Positions 50,317 to 59,811 of a stretch of DNA of 64,000 nucleotides are shown in pieces. Below the pieces are notes generated by a model that saw nothing but the letters and a program-made list of their open reading frames with translations, had not been told where the DNA came from and ran no database searches. Positions within the stretch are counted from its first letter, which is position 1, and every line of letters begins with the position of its first letter. The translations under genes and the position numbers were made by a program. Source of the stretch: Pasteuria penetrans (GTDB lineage: Bacteria; Bacillota; Bacilli; Thermoactinomycetales; Thermoactinomycetaceae); assembly GCF_900538055.1 (NCBI RefSeq), contig NZ_UZAC03000003.1:1-64000 (forward strand), read 5' to 3'.

Positions 50317-51118
50317 GGGGTTCGCATTTGAGCCCCGTAAAAGCACGGTGGTTTCCGATGGCAGTTTTTTCTGCTGGGGTGACCACCGTTTTTGTGCGGG
50401 ATTGGGGGGTCTGATTCTATTGGGTTCGTTGGTTTCATGGTTGTGGGTAGCAGGGATAGGGATCGTTTTGTTGGTAACATTGGGTTTTCTTGGGGTGTGG
50501 CGTTTGTTTCAGCGATGGCGGGAGGAACAAGTGGTCAGTGAGGCGGAAACTATTCAGAATCTTATCAATCATTGCAATCATGCTCTGTTGAATGATTTAC
50601 AAGTTCTCTTGGGATATCACCAATTAGGAAAAGGAGATAAATTGGTAGGTCATTTGAAAAGTATGATGGACAGGGAACGACGGGACCAAGTTTTGATGAG
50701 ATTTTCTTACCCACCGTTGGCCGTATTGTTACTCCATTTGGAGCGTGGTTTGTCCCTTACCCGCATTCAATTGGTCATCGATCCTTGGTTGCAAAGGCTT
50801 GCAGCCACGGATGGGCGACGAGTTTGGAAGGTATTGGAGGGATTACGGACAGATTTCTTGGTGATCGTTCCCCAGTGGCTTGTATTGCGACTGGGGAGAA
50901 GGGGCAGGTGTGTACGCATACATATCACCATCCGGGGGATGAACGATGTACAAGCCCTAAGGGATTGTGTAGTGCGATGGCGGCGTATGGTGCGATTCTA
51001 CCGAGGCAGTTTGGTGTGGGAGGAGAAGGATCGGGTATTATGGTTTCTTATTCCGTTATCCGATGATACGGTAGTGCTATCATCAGATGATAAAATAAGG
51101 GGGAATGAGAGGGGTTGA
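50270..51118 (+). CDS. spo0B: Spo0B-like sporulation phosphotransferase with N-terminal membrane segment
   Basis: A 282-residue protein at the spo0B position between rpmA and obg. The helical H-box region [28 protein letters not shown] aligns with the Spo0B phospho-histidine helix (RHDWMNKLQ), placing the phosphorylated His at about residue 104. The rest is weakly conserved, as usual for Spo0B. Residues about 40-80 contain two hydrophobic helices, so the protein looks membrane-anchored, unlike soluble B. subtilis Spo0B. The true start is uncertain: ATG 50270 lies inside rpmA with a poor site; a later in-frame GTG 50348 has none. In the phosphorelay Spo0B passes phosphate from Spo0F to Spo0A. 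Confidence 0.78.
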   Translation: MESIVGVFVLSPRLDRGFAFEPRKSTVVSDGSFFCWGDHRFCAGLGGLILLGSLVSWLWVAGIGIVLLVTLGFLGVWRLFQRWREEQVVSEAETIQNLINHCNHALLNDLQVLLGYHQLGKGDKLVGHLKSMMDRERRDQVLMRFSYPPLAVLLLHLERGLSLTRIQLVIDPWLQRLAATDGRRVWKVLEGLRTDFLVIVPQWLVLRLGRRGRCVRIHITIRGMNDVQALRDCVVRWRRMVRFYRGSLVWEEKDRVLWFLIPLSDDTVVLSSDDKIRGNERG

Positions 51119-51410
51119 AGAGGGGAAACGGATGCCGATATGAATTTTCTGCCAGTCCCTGTGAAATGTTGTACGTCATTGCAAGAACCCTGTCCCTTTC
51201 CCCTTTTCGTATATTCCACTGGCTTTTGCTTCTCCTTCCGAATTATGGTAAGTGAGGGCGAGGGAGCTTTGGTTTGGTTTTATATTTCATAAAATTGTGT
51301 ATTTATTTGTTTTCAATTGTTATTTATGTTATTATATACATATCTGAACAATTGATAAGAACATACTTTTATGTTGATTTGTGACTTATAGTAGGGGGTG
51401 TGATGTTGCA

Positions 51411-51758
51411 ATGGTTGATTTTTTCATTTATAAAAAATTTTTTAAAAAATTTAAATTTTCATTTCTTTTCCTTCTTACGTTTTCCGCGGTATTTTCGTTT
51501 CCGGATATAGGGAATGCGAACGCTGAGGTTGACATACAGAATTTTTCGAAGGAGGCGGTTCAGGAGATTGCGAAGAATGATAGCGGCAATAGTTTGGAGA
51601 AAAAATGGATTGAGGAAGCTGGTGGAATTATCTCTCCTACCCAATCGGGAGGAATAGGGGGTACCTTAAAGAGATTGGGGGAATGGCATCTTACAGGTTT
51701 AAAAGTTAGTATCAAATGGGGTCTTAAGTTCCTGTTAGCGGGCGTTTTGGGGGTGTAA
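51411..51758 (+). CDS. small secreted protein, hypothetical
   Basis: A 115-residue protein with a basic N-terminus and hydrophobic signal segment (FSFLFLLTFSAVFSF, likely cleavage near NANA), then an acidic/polar stretch (EAVQEIAKNDSGNSLEKKWIEEAGG), a Gly-rich loop and a hydrophobic C-terminal helix (LKVSIKWGLKFLLAGVLGV). ATG 51411 has AGGGGGTG ten bases upstream. Codon use is more AT-rich than its neighbours. It separates spo0B from obg, which are adjacent in Bacillus. I do not recognise a family. The C-terminal helix might anchor it to the membrane. Confidence 0.6.
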   Translation: MVDFFIYKKFFKKFKFSFLFLLTFSAVFSFPDIGNANAEVDIQNFSKEAVQEIAKNDSGNSLEKKWIEEAGGIISPTQSGGIGGTLKRLGEWHLTGLKVSIKWGLKFLLAGVLGV

Positions 51759-51779
51759 TAAAAAGCAAGCGGGTTGGGT

Positions 51780-52105
51780 GAACACGAGAATGGCACGAAA
51801 AGGGAGGGATTTTGCCGTACGGACATCTGGCCTTGCCAAGCGTAAAGGGTTAAGGAATACACCAAGGTTTCGTTCCCGTAAACGGAATCGGACTCTACTA
51901 TGTTTCGGCGAGTTGCATGGGCGATGAAGGGGAGAACCCCGAATGGGGTTTGGCTCTCCAGAATCGGGGCTGGTAGGAACGGGGATTCTAAACCACCTCG
52001 CACTGCTGATGGAAAGGGCATCAATCAGTAGAGAACAACTTTATGGGTGAGGACTGTACGTGAAGGGGGGGCGAACGAGCTCCCTTCCATTTATGTCTAT
52101 AAGTA
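51780..52105 (+). ncRNA. structured-RNA-like repeat family, copy B (3' part)
   Basis: Aligns with the second half of copy A: ACGGACATCTGGC, GCGTAAAG, ATACACCAAGGTTTCGTTCCCGTAAACGGAATCGGA, GGGGAGAACCCC. It ends with a stem (AGGGGGGGCGAACGAGCTCCCTT) and CATTTATGTCTATAAGT. A sister of the end segment is at 57838-57897 (CTCTTCCACCTATGTCTATAAGT), followed in both by a similar TTTGTTTTATTGA stretch. This shared end may be the 3' boundary of the element. Confidence 0.45.
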
Positions 52106-52899
52106 TCGCTTTACCCCCAAATTTTGTTTTATTGACGTGGATATTTCATAACAATGTTCATTTAAATAAAATAAACACATATTTTATTGAGGTAAACATA
52201 ACAATCCAAAATCAGGATACTTCCCTGGTAAAGTCGCCAATACTCGCGTATGCCCACCATGGGACCGGGGGGAGCAACATTCTTGATATATGAATTCATA
52301 TTGCATGTATAAAGAAACAAACTATATGAATAAAAACGGCAGGACATTATTTATAAAATATTTTAAAATTTATTAATAGATATTATATTAATAGATATTA
52401 CATAGAGCAAAAGAGGCCGTGATTGGGATGGTAATCGCCTCCGTTGCTATTATGGGTACCAACACCATAAATATATTGTAGTAATTCAGGTTCAGAGAGA
52501 GTCTCTCTTCAGAAAAATACCCAAAAAATTCCCAGATAGCCCCCGGGGGGATCTATGCACGCGATCATGATTGCCATTCATGGGGTGTTGTGGCCCACAT
52601 CTATATCTTTACTGGGGTATCGGTTGGATGAACCGGGACGCAAGGGGAAACTAGAAGATGATGGTCCTAGAGTCGGAGGGACAAGTTTATGGATGTGGGG
52701 GCTAACTATTACGAAAATAGGGATTGATTCTGCTTCATATTGCTACAAGAACGATGTGGTGGGTTGAAAATAAGGGGTGGAACCGTTCTTCAGTGATTCA
52801 ATTTCGTGATTCCATCTTGTAGGTAGGGGGGTGATAGAAATGGTAAAGAAACAAGTGATGAAGTGGATGCCAATGTAAGATGTGGTTTGGAGGGATGTT
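52106..52899. other. non-coding gap before the first obg copy
   Basis: AT-rich at 52130-52400, then mixed sequence; no supportable gene. A 70-codon frame at 52555 has no recognisable motif. Confidence 0.45.
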
Positions 52900-53970
52900 G
52901 TGTTTATCGATGAGGTAGGCATTTACGTGTGCGGTGGTCGCGGTGGTCATGGGAAAGTCTCTCTTCGGGGTGGAAAATATTTTCCGGCTAGGGAAGGACC
53001 GGCCGGTGGTGACGGTGGTCGTGGTGGCGATGTCATCATGGTGGCAGATGCAAATTTACGGACATTGTTGGGTCTGCACCGTAGCAAGAGGTACCACGGT
53101 TCGGCCGGTGGGGAGGGTTGTTCCAAAGGACAGCACGGTTCTAATGGATCGCACGTTCGTATTCCTGTTCCTCCAGGTACATTGGCTCGTGACCGCAACA
53201 CGGAGGAAATCGTAGCTGACCTCAAAAGACCTGGGGATTCTCGTGTAGTTGCGAAGGGCGGTCGCGGTGGTAGGGGAAACATGCGTTTTATCACGTCGGA
53301 GTGTCTCCTCCCCCGGATAGCAGAGCGTGGTGGATCTGGTGATGAACGATGGCTCAATTTAGAATTGCGTTTGCTAGCCGATGTAGGGTTAGTTGGTTTC
53401 CCCAATGCCGGGAAGTCGACTCTTCTAGGATCCATTTCGGCAGCTCGTCCTAAGATTGCCAACTATCCCTTTACTACGTTGAAGCCCCAGTTGGGGGTAG
53501 TTCCCATGGAGGGCGGAAATAGTTTTGTCGTGGCCGACCTACCCGGCCTATTGGAGGGTGCCCATAAAGGGAAGGGTTTGGGATATCAATTTCTGCGCCA
53601 CATGGAACGCACTCGATTGCTGTTGTACGTCATTGATATGTCTGGGGTCGAGGGTAGAGATCCCTACCAAGATTATCAAATCCTGCAATCCGAGGTAAGG
53701 AGTTACTCGGAGGGGTTGGCTGCTCTTCCCCATCGTATAGCGGCCAACAAGATGGATGTTCCTGGGGCGGAGGAACGGTTGAGAATATTTCGGGAGAGGG
53801 TTTCCTCGCCCGTTCACGCTGTTTCTGCTTTCAACAAGGGGAATGTACGGGGGTTGGTCTACGATTTGTATGATACGATTTCCTCTCTCCCAGTACCTTC
53901 TTGGCTGGAGGAAGGGGAGGAAGGAGAGGAAGGAGAGGGGGTCTCCCCCCTGTCTTCCGATGGGTCGTAG
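52900..53970 (+). CDS. Obg-like GTPase lacking the C-terminal OCT domain (obg copy 1)
   Basis: A 356-residue Obg paralogue: glycine-rich OBG fold at residues 1-155 (YVCGGRGGHGKVS, GGDGGRGGDVI, GGRGGRGN), then the G domain with G1 GFPNAGKST, G2 NYPFTTL, G3 DLPGLLEGAH, G4 NKMD. It ends in an acidic EEGEEGEEGEG tail at the point where the complete copy (55847-57148) starts its C-terminal OCT domain. The GTPase motifs are intact, so it could still bind GTP. GTG 52900 has TGGAGGGA about six bases upstream. In Bacillus obg directly follows spo0B and affects phosphorelay signalling and ribosome assembly; OCT absence would remove one regulatory surface. Confidence 0.88.
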   Translation: MFIDEVGIYVCGGRGGHGKVSLRGGKYFPAREGPAGGDGGRGGDVIMVADANLRTLLGLHRSKRYHGSAGGEGCSKGQHGSNGSHVRIPVPPGTLARDRNTEEIVADLKRPGDSRVVAKGGRGGRGNMRFITSECLLPRIAERGGSGDERWLNLELRLLADVGLVGFPNAGKSTLLGSISAARPKIANYPFTTLKPQLGVVPMEGGNSFVVADLPGLLEGAHKGKGLGYQFLRHMERTRLLLYVIDMSGVEGRDPYQDYQILQSEVRSYSEGLAALPHRIAANKMDVPGAEERLRIFRERVSSPVHAVSAFNKGNVRGLVYDLYDTISSLPVPSWLEEGEEGEEGEGVSPLSSDGS

Positions 53971-53987
53971 TATATTACCTTCCGTCT

Positions 53988-54245
53988 AGTGGAACGCACT
54001 CGATTGTTGTTGTATGTCATGGGTATATGTCTGATGATCTTTGTCAGGATGATCAAATTCTGCAATCCGAGGTAAGGGGAGGCATTGAGATGCTCTTCCC
54101 CATCGTATAGCGGCCAACAAGATGGATGTTCTTGGGGCGGGGGAACGGTTGAGAATATTTCGGGAGAAGGTTCCCTCGCCCGTTCATGCTATTTCTGCTT
54201 TCCACGGGGGGAATGTATGAGGGTTGGTTTGCGATTGGTACGATA
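53988..54245 (+). pseudogene. decayed fragment of obg G domain
   Basis: Closely resembles 53603-53878 of obg copy 1 (GGAACGCACTCGATTG, CAATCCGAGGTAAGG, CCATCGTATAGCGGCC, GAGAATATTTCGGGAGA, CTCGCCCGTTCA), but has deletions and stop codons and no start. It covers the G3-G5 end of the G domain. It sits directly between obg copy 1 and the transporter gene, so it is a third, dead, tandem piece. Confidence 0.9.
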
Positions 54246-54289
54246 ACAGATCGATAGGGCATCTATGAGTTTTCCGAGGGAGGCGAAGT

Positions 54290-55561
54290 ATGGCTCTAGA
54301 TCATGCCATTGTTGCTCGTGGGGGATGGCGTCGGATGATGTATGTCCTAATGGCGTTGGTTTGTATTGTCTATGCATCGATGATGATGATTTATCCTTTT
54401 CTTCCCTTGTATCTACAAACCATGGGTGTTACGGGTACGGAGAGATTGTCGGTATGGGTGGGTGTCATTGAGGCCGCCCCCTTTTTCTCTATGTTCCTTG
54501 TATCCCCCATTTGGGGGAGGTTTGCTGATCGTTTGGGTCACAAATGGATGATTGTTCGGGCCGCGGTGTGTGCTACGGTTGTAACCCTCCTGATGGCATG
54601 GGCGAGATCACCTTGGGAGTTGTTGGTGCTACGGTTGATTGAGGGAGCGTTTTGTAATTTTTTCCCCGCGGCTATAGCCATGGCAAGTTCTCTTGTTCCT
54701 TCATCTCGTTTGCAGTATGCATCGAGTATGTTGCAGACGGGGTTTATGGTGGGTCTTACAGCAGGGCCTTTGCTTGGTGGGTGGCTTGTGGACGTTTTCC
54801 AGGATCGGGATGCTTTCGCCAAATATCAGTATACTTTTTGGGTAGCTGCGATCATTTTGGCGGTGATTACTCTGGTTGCTGCGTTCGTTTTGCGTGGGCC
54901 GAAGGGGAGGATCAAAACGGAAACAGGGATCCGGGAAGGCCTTTTCACACAGGGTCTTCGGTTTCTCCGTCATCGTCCTCTAGGACAGTTGTTGGTGATT
55001 TCCTTTTCAGTTGCTGTTGCTAATTTTAGTTATATAGGTTTTCTATCTATTCTACTTCAGGAATTTACTACCTCGGAACGGGAGACGATATTTTGGGTTG
55101 GTATTCTGTGGTCTGCTATAGCCATCGCCACGGCTATTGCCTCCCCATTTGTAGGCATGATGGGTGGCCGCTGGGGCTCCTATAGGGTTCTCCGCATTTG
55201 TTTGATGGGTGCAGCCCTCTCCCTGATGACGTATGGAATAGCTTCGAGCAAGGAAATGTTAGCTATGATAAGCCTCCCCCTGGGGGCGTTTACAGCGGGC
55301 ATTTACCCTTCTATCTATACTTTGTTGGCCAGGGCTGCTCCATCATCGGCGGAGATGGGGGCTGTCTATGGTTTTCAGTCTTCCTTTTCCTCTCTCGGCT
55401 ATTTTGTGGGTCCCGTCCTATTGAGTGGGGTGGTTGCTATGGTCAGTGGGGCGAAAGGATTACGGGGAGTTTTCATTGTGGCTGGATTGCTTGCTTTGGG
55501 TATTTTTTTGTATATTGTGCGATCCCGTTCCTTCACCGTGGCGTACAAGGAGGAGGGATGA
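54290..55561 (+). CDS. Major facilitator superfamily transporter
   Basis: A 423-residue MFS permease with twelve hydrophobic helices and the loop 2-3 signature WGRFADRLGHKWMI (variant of GxxxDRxGRR). Resembles multidrug-efflux-type members; the substrate cannot be assigned. ATG 54290 has GAGGGAGG six bases upstream. It lies between the two obg copies, where none is expected, so it was presumably inserted with or after the duplication. Confidence 0.88.
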   Translation: MALDHAIVARGGWRRMMYVLMALVCIVYASMMMIYPFLPLYLQTMGVTGTERLSVWVGVIEAAPFFSMFLVSPIWGRFADRLGHKWMIVRAAVCATVVTLLMAWARSPWELLVLRLIEGAFCNFFPAAIAMASSLVPSSRLQYASSMLQTGFMVGLTAGPLLGGWLVDVFQDRDAFAKYQYTFWVAAIILAVITLVAAFVLRGPKGRIKTETGIREGLFTQGLRFLRHRPLGQLLVISFSVAVANFSYIGFLSILLQEFTTSERETIFWVGILWSAIAIATAIASPFVGMMGGRWGSYRVLRICLMGAALSLMTYGIASSKEMLAMISLPLGAFTAGIYPSIYTLLARAAPSSAEMGAVYGFQSSFSSLGYFVGPVLLSGVVAMVSGAKGLRGVFIVAGLLALGIFLYIVRSRSFTVAYKEEG

Positions 55562-55846
55562 TCCTATTCTGGTGTGGAATGGTGTCCTTACCCCATTTCC
55601 CTTCCCTGATTCCTCGGTTGTATGGGATCATTAAGGAGTGGATCATTTCCTATGAGGGGGATGGTATGCAGGGAGATGGACCTTTGCTCCATCCCATATT
55701 CGCATGCGCGTATCCCCTAAGGGAACAATGGAATGCCCAATGTCTACTTCTTTGATCCCTTGTCCATATACTGTATTTCCCGAAAGATATAGGGGTGGTA
55801 TAGGTAGGTTAGACAATAAAATTCCACATAGGGGGGAGATTTCGGG

Positions 55847-57148
55847 GTGTTTGTAGATCAGTTGAGTATCTATGTGTGTGGTGGTCGTGGGGGCGATGGT
55901 CAGGTATCTTTTCGCCGTGAGAAATATGTCCCACGAGGGGGTCCATCGGGTGGCGATGGTGGTCGTGGGGGTGATGTCATTTTGGTTGTAAACCCTGGCT
56001 TACGAACCTTGTTGGATTTACATCGTACGAAGCAATATCATGGTTCCCGTGGCGAGAATGGTCGTTCTAAGGGGCAACATGGTGCCAACGGATCCCCTGT
56101 TCAGATTTTGGTTCCGCCTGGTACATTGGTCAAGGACCGCGATACGGGCGAGTTGATGGCTGATCTCAAAAAACCAGGGGATTTTTTTGTGGTGGCCAAA
56201 GGGGGGCGTGGAGGTCGAGGAAATAAGCGCTTTGTTACTCCGGTTCGTTCCGCACCCCGGATTGCCGAGCGTGGGGGCCGTGGTACTGGCCGATGGATTG
56301 ATTTGGAATTGCGCTTATTGGCGGATGTGGGGTTGATTGGTTTTCCCAATGCAGGTAAATCGACTTTGTTAGGGTCTGTTTCGAAGGCCCGGCCCAAGGT
56401 TGCTAATTATCCTTTCACTACGCTTAAACCCCATTTGGGAATGGTTTTTGTGGATGATACGACTAGCTTTGTTATGGCCGATTTACCCGGTTTGTTGGAG
56501 GGGGCCCATAAAGGTGTGGGATTAGGGCACCAATTTCTGCGTCATATCGAACGAACCCGATTGTTATTGTATGTTATTGATATGGGGGGGGAGGAAGGTA
56601 GGGATCCATATCAAGACTATCAAATTTTGCGGACCGAGGTGAATGGTTATTCGGGGGAGTTAGCCACTCGTCCCCATCATGTTGTGGCTAACAAAATGGA
56701 CCTTCCAGGGGCAAGGGAACGATTAGAGGAATTTCAAAAAAAGGTCTCTGTATCCGTTCATCCCATTTCAGCTATCCATAGGGAGAATGTAAAGGATCTT
56801 ATCTATGATTTATCCAATCATGTTGCTTCCCTCCCTACCCCAACCTGGCCCAAGGAGGGGGAAGAGAACAGGGACGATTCCCCACCCCGTTTCCGCAGAC
56901 AAAGGTCCGTATTTTTCATTGAGGAGGTAGATGGCGAGTATGTGGTGCATGGTGAGTCTGTAAGGGAGATTGCAGAGAGGATGAATTTTAACTATTATGA
57001 TAGTGTTGTTTATTTTCTTCAATTTTTGAAAAGAATAGGGGTGAACAAGGCTTTGTTGCGCAAGGGCATAGGGGATGGCAATGTGGTTCGGATCGGGGAG
57101 TATGTGTTTACGTACGATATGCAGATGGACGGATTGGTCGTGGATTGA
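55847..57148 (+). CDS. obg: Obg GTPase (CgtA), complete copy
   Basis: A 433-residue full-length Obg: OBG fold (YVCGGRGGDGQVS, GGDGGRGGDVI, GGRGGRGN), G domain (GFPNAGKST, NYPFTTL, DLPGLLEGAH, NKMD, SAIH) and the C-terminal OCT domain (RQRSVFFIEEVDGEYVVHGESVREIAERMNFNYYDSVVYFLQFLKRIGVNKALLRKGIGDGNVVRIGEYVFTY). Essential in most bacteria for late 50S assembly and linked to sporulation and stress responses. GTG 55847 has GGGGGGAG eight bases upstream. pheB, which often follows obg in Bacillus, is not here. Confidence 0.95.
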   Translation: MFVDQLSIYVCGGRGGDGQVSFRREKYVPRGGPSGGDGGRGGDVILVVNPGLRTLLDLHRTKQYHGSRGENGRSKGQHGANGSPVQILVPPGTLVKDRDTGELMADLKKPGDFFVVAKGGRGGRGNKRFVTPVRSAPRIAERGGRGTGRWIDLELRLLADVGLIGFPNAGKSTLLGSVSKARPKVANYPFTTLKPHLGMVFVDDTTSFVMADLPGLLEGAHKGVGLGHQFLRHIERTRLLLYVIDMGGEEGRDPYQDYQILRTEVNGYSGELATRPHHVVANKMDLPGARERLEEFQKKVSVSVHPISAIHRENVKDLIYDLSNHVASLPTPTWPKEGEENRDDSPPRFRRQRSVFFIEEVDGEYVVHGESVREIAERMNFNYYDSVVYFLQFLKRIGVNKALLRKGIGDGNVVRIGEYVFTYDMQMDGLVVD

Positions 57149-57449
57149 GTTTCGATTTTATATAGGGCCGAATTGTCATCATCTGCCCCGATGGTAAAAC
57201 AAGGGGGATTTTATGGAAACCACCGTTGATTCTTGGTTATCCCATGGTTCTAGGTCCGCCCCGGGGATGGGATGCTGTGGCATTTATGAGTACTTGGGGT
57301 GGGGGGCATTGGCCTCATCATTTCGTGTGGGTGTGTGGAGCAGCGCCCCACAGATTTCCCACCCCGTGGGGGAGAACGCGGATACCGTTCTGATTGCGAT
57401 CCATGATTCAATTGGGGGGCATGTCATCCAATAGTTCGGCCCCCCCCTT
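57149..57449. other. non-coding stretch after obg
   Basis: A 73-codon frame (57213-57434) has a fair ribosome binding site but no recognisable motif, and is G/C-rich. A GGGGGGC/GCCCCCC hairpin at 57414-57447 might terminate obg transcription but has no T-run. I do not call a gene here. Confidence 0.35.
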
Positions 57450-57865
57450 CCATCCACCACCCCAATACCTTGCCGGTTTCAGTTCTGAATTCTTGCAGAT
57501 CCCCATGCTCTTCGCGTAGGCCCTGTCCCCGGGATTGGGGGATTCCAGAACCTCAATCTTCCCGAGGGGTATTTTCGGCAGAAAGAGGTCTTTCCCGAGG
57601 ACACATCCGCAGATTTCTAAAGAAATGGGCTATATACCCTTGCTAATACGGTGCAGGGTCCTTGGTACGAACGGCTGTCCTGAGGCTAGGGTGGGCATCG
57701 GTAACGATCGAGGAAAGGAAACCAATGCTGTGGGCGAATATTTTTGAAAATAGGGTCCCAGGTACCCCACATTTTTGGAGGATCGTATCCAACATAAAGG
57801 AATCCCCTGGACACCATCCTATCTGCGTTCTATCACTAGATGGGTGTGAACAGCCCTCTTCCACC
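57450..57865 (-). pseudogene. decayed IS256-family transposase fragment
   Basis: On the minus strand pieces in shifting frames match the element at 34903-36158: GVPGTLFSKIFAHSIG then IVTDAHPSLRTAV, then CIAHFFRNLR in another frame, then EVLESPNPGD..AY..MGIC, corresponding to the middle of the transposase including the second Asp. No intact frame, no start. Orientation is opposite to the first copy. Confidence 0.8.
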
Positions 57866-57950
57866 TATGTCTATAAGTGGTACTACTCAAAACTTTGTTT
57901 ATTGATATTGCATGATAATATTTATATAAATAAAATATATTGTATTAGGA

Positions 57951-58690
57951 GTGTGTCTAGTACGATGTGTAAGCGGTGGGGGTTGTAAATGGCCCTTCGG
58001 ATCTGGGTAGGTAGCCGGGCTTCCAACCATCTAACGCGCTACTGGTGTAGAAACCACTCCGGTGGTGAGCGGCTAGGGAAAAGGAGGGGCTATAGAATCC
58101 TTGTTCGGTGGGGATTAGAGAGCTCAACGGGAGTGAACCGTTTGGGGACGCATTGAAAGGGATCCGTTCATGTCAAAACCTGGGTGTGTTGTGATACGTC
58201 GGGAGAAATCACGGAGGACGACGACCTATCTACTGTCCTAGCGGCATGCGGTGTACAGGCAGAATGAACCCAATATGATTTTTTTCGTTTGGAAACCTGT
58301 TCGTTCGGACGTTTAGCGGCTGATCGTCACCAGGCCGTAAAAAGCCGGAGGAGATATCGAGGGGACCTGCCATGGAGGGCGGACTGGTTTGTAGTAGCTA
58401 GGAGGCCTTATAAGTGAGAAGGGGGCAAAGGGCCTAGCCTCACCGGACTGGTCCCGGAAAGATCAAGTGGAAAACAGGGAATTCTATCGGTCCTGCGTTT
58501 CACACAACCATCATAGTGGACATACGGTGTGTACCGTTGATCTTATGTGGGGTGAGGAGAAAAGGGCCGGGTTACGTGGGGGTGTTGGGTTTGTTTCTGT
58601 GACAGGCCCGGTTGAAATACCGGGTTTACCTGACGATGGAATCCCAGGGCTATTCCATAACCGAAGTAGGACCTAAACACCGATCTGGGG
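57951..58690 (+). ncRNA. structured-RNA-like repeat family, copy C
   Basis: The longest copy. It starts GTGTGTC at 57951 and runs through the ordered family blocks: GGGCTTCCAACCATCTAACG, TGGTGAGCGGCTAGGGAAAAGG, AGTGAACCGTTTGGGGACG, GTTCATGTCAAAA, GGCATGCGGTGTACAGG, TCGGACGTTTAGCGG, GTAGTAGCTAGG and CGAAGTAGGACCTAAA near the end. No coding frame spans it. A shared 3'-end-like piece lies just upstream at 57838-57897. The GTGYG-like start and long-range block order recall group II introns without an encoded protein; domain V was not found. Confidence 0.5.
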
Positions 58691-59120
58691 GTTGGGATGG
58701 GATGAGAGGGGCCGTATCAATAGGAGATCACTTGGTTCTGTAAGAGAGCTGGATGCTGAGATATCAAGCCCCACCCCCACTCGACGAATGGCGGGGAAGC
58801 TAAGAGGAACACCAGAGGACCCTATGTGGAACGTGTCAAAAAATCCATGAAGGGATCCCATGAAGAATTTACGCGTACGATCGGATGCAACCGGGTTTGG
58901 GGTAAATTATCCATGTGAGATATCATTGAGTGATCGGTATATCTATATAATAAATATTTTTATTTTTTTAATTAATTATATATAAAAATTAGACTTTATT
59001 TATTATTACATAGGTGATAGTATATAAACTATAGATGTATTTTATATAGATGCATTTTATTTTTTATTTATAAATTTTTATATGATAAAAAATTACCTAA
59101 AAAGCGAGGGGAGATGTGAC
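58691..59120. other. non-coding AT-rich leader of the secreted repeat protein
   Basis: Contains a strong AT-rich island at 58940-59090 directly ahead of the secreted protein gene; presumably its promoter lies here. No gene seen. Confidence 0.4.
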
Positions 59121-59690
59121 ATGAAAATTTGCAAACCGAGAAAAATTATTAGAAAAGTGTTTGTGGATATGATGGTTGGAAGCGCGATATTTTCATTCAT
59201 TTTTATGTCTCCCTTGTCAGTTGGTTTATCGGCTGCTAATTCTCAGTCTCGATCATCCGCACAGACAACGGGTAAGGCGGCGAGCAAGACAGCGGATAGA
59301 TCCCAATCATCCGCACAGACAACGGATAAGGCGACGAGCAAGACAGCGGATAAATCTCAATCATCTACACAGACAACGGACAAGTCAGCGGATGATAGAT
59401 CTCAATCATCTACACAGACAACGGATAAGGCAGCGGATAGATCCCAATCATCTACACAGACAAAGGAAAAGACAGCGGATAGATCCCAATCATCTGCACA
59501 GACGGATACTTCCGGGGGGGCAACTTTAGATAAAATAATTCGTGGTTTTATGTCGGTTATGGCCCCGATATTGCCGAGGATGATTTCAGACACAATGGTC
59601 CAGATGACAAAGAAAAAATCAGCAGGAGACATATCGAAGGAAATCCAGGGTGCTACGGATGGTGTATTCAAGTCCTTAGGTGTCAGATGA
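59121..59690 (+). CDS. secreted Ser/Thr-rich repeat protein, hypothetical
   Basis: A 189-residue protein: signal peptide (MKICKPRKIIRKVFVDMMVG then hydrophobic SAIFSFIFMSPLSVGLSAANS), then about six imperfect repeats of 11-18 residues built on (D)RSQSSTQTTDKA (residues about 40-135), and a C-terminal 50-residue part with amphipathic helices (LDKIIRGFMSVMAPILPRMISDTMVQMTKK). ATG 59121 has GAGGGGAG seven bases upstream. The repeats differ mainly by a SKTA insertion. A surface or exosporium component is a reasonable guess but unsupported. A good terminator follows. Confidence 0.75.
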   Translation: MKICKPRKIIRKVFVDMMVGSAIFSFIFMSPLSVGLSAANSQSRSSAQTTGKAASKTADRSQSSAQTTDKATSKTADKSQSSTQTTDKSADDRSQSSTQTTDKAADRSQSSTQTKEKTADRSQSSAQTDTSGGATLDKIIRGFMSVMAPILPRMISDTMVQMTKKKSAGDISKEIQGATDGVFKSLGVR

Positions 59691-59784
59691 TAAAGGTTGG
59701 ATTCATTTCCGTATGCTGAGTTGTATATTTTGCGTTGAAGGGTGTCTTTCTAGACCCTACTAAGATTTTGATGGTTACGAATTC

Positions 59785-59811
59785 AAATAGGCCCCAAAGG
59801 GCCTATTTTTT
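59785..59811 (+). terminator. terminator after the secreted repeat protein
   Basis: AAATAGGCCC / GGGCCTATTT hairpin with a four-base loop and a T-run, about 95 bases after the stop. Confidence 0.85.

Noticed and set aside
57213-57434. 73-codon frame after obg with AAGGGGG upstream
   Set aside because: Plausible binding site, but no recognisable feature; adjacent to decayed transposase sequence.
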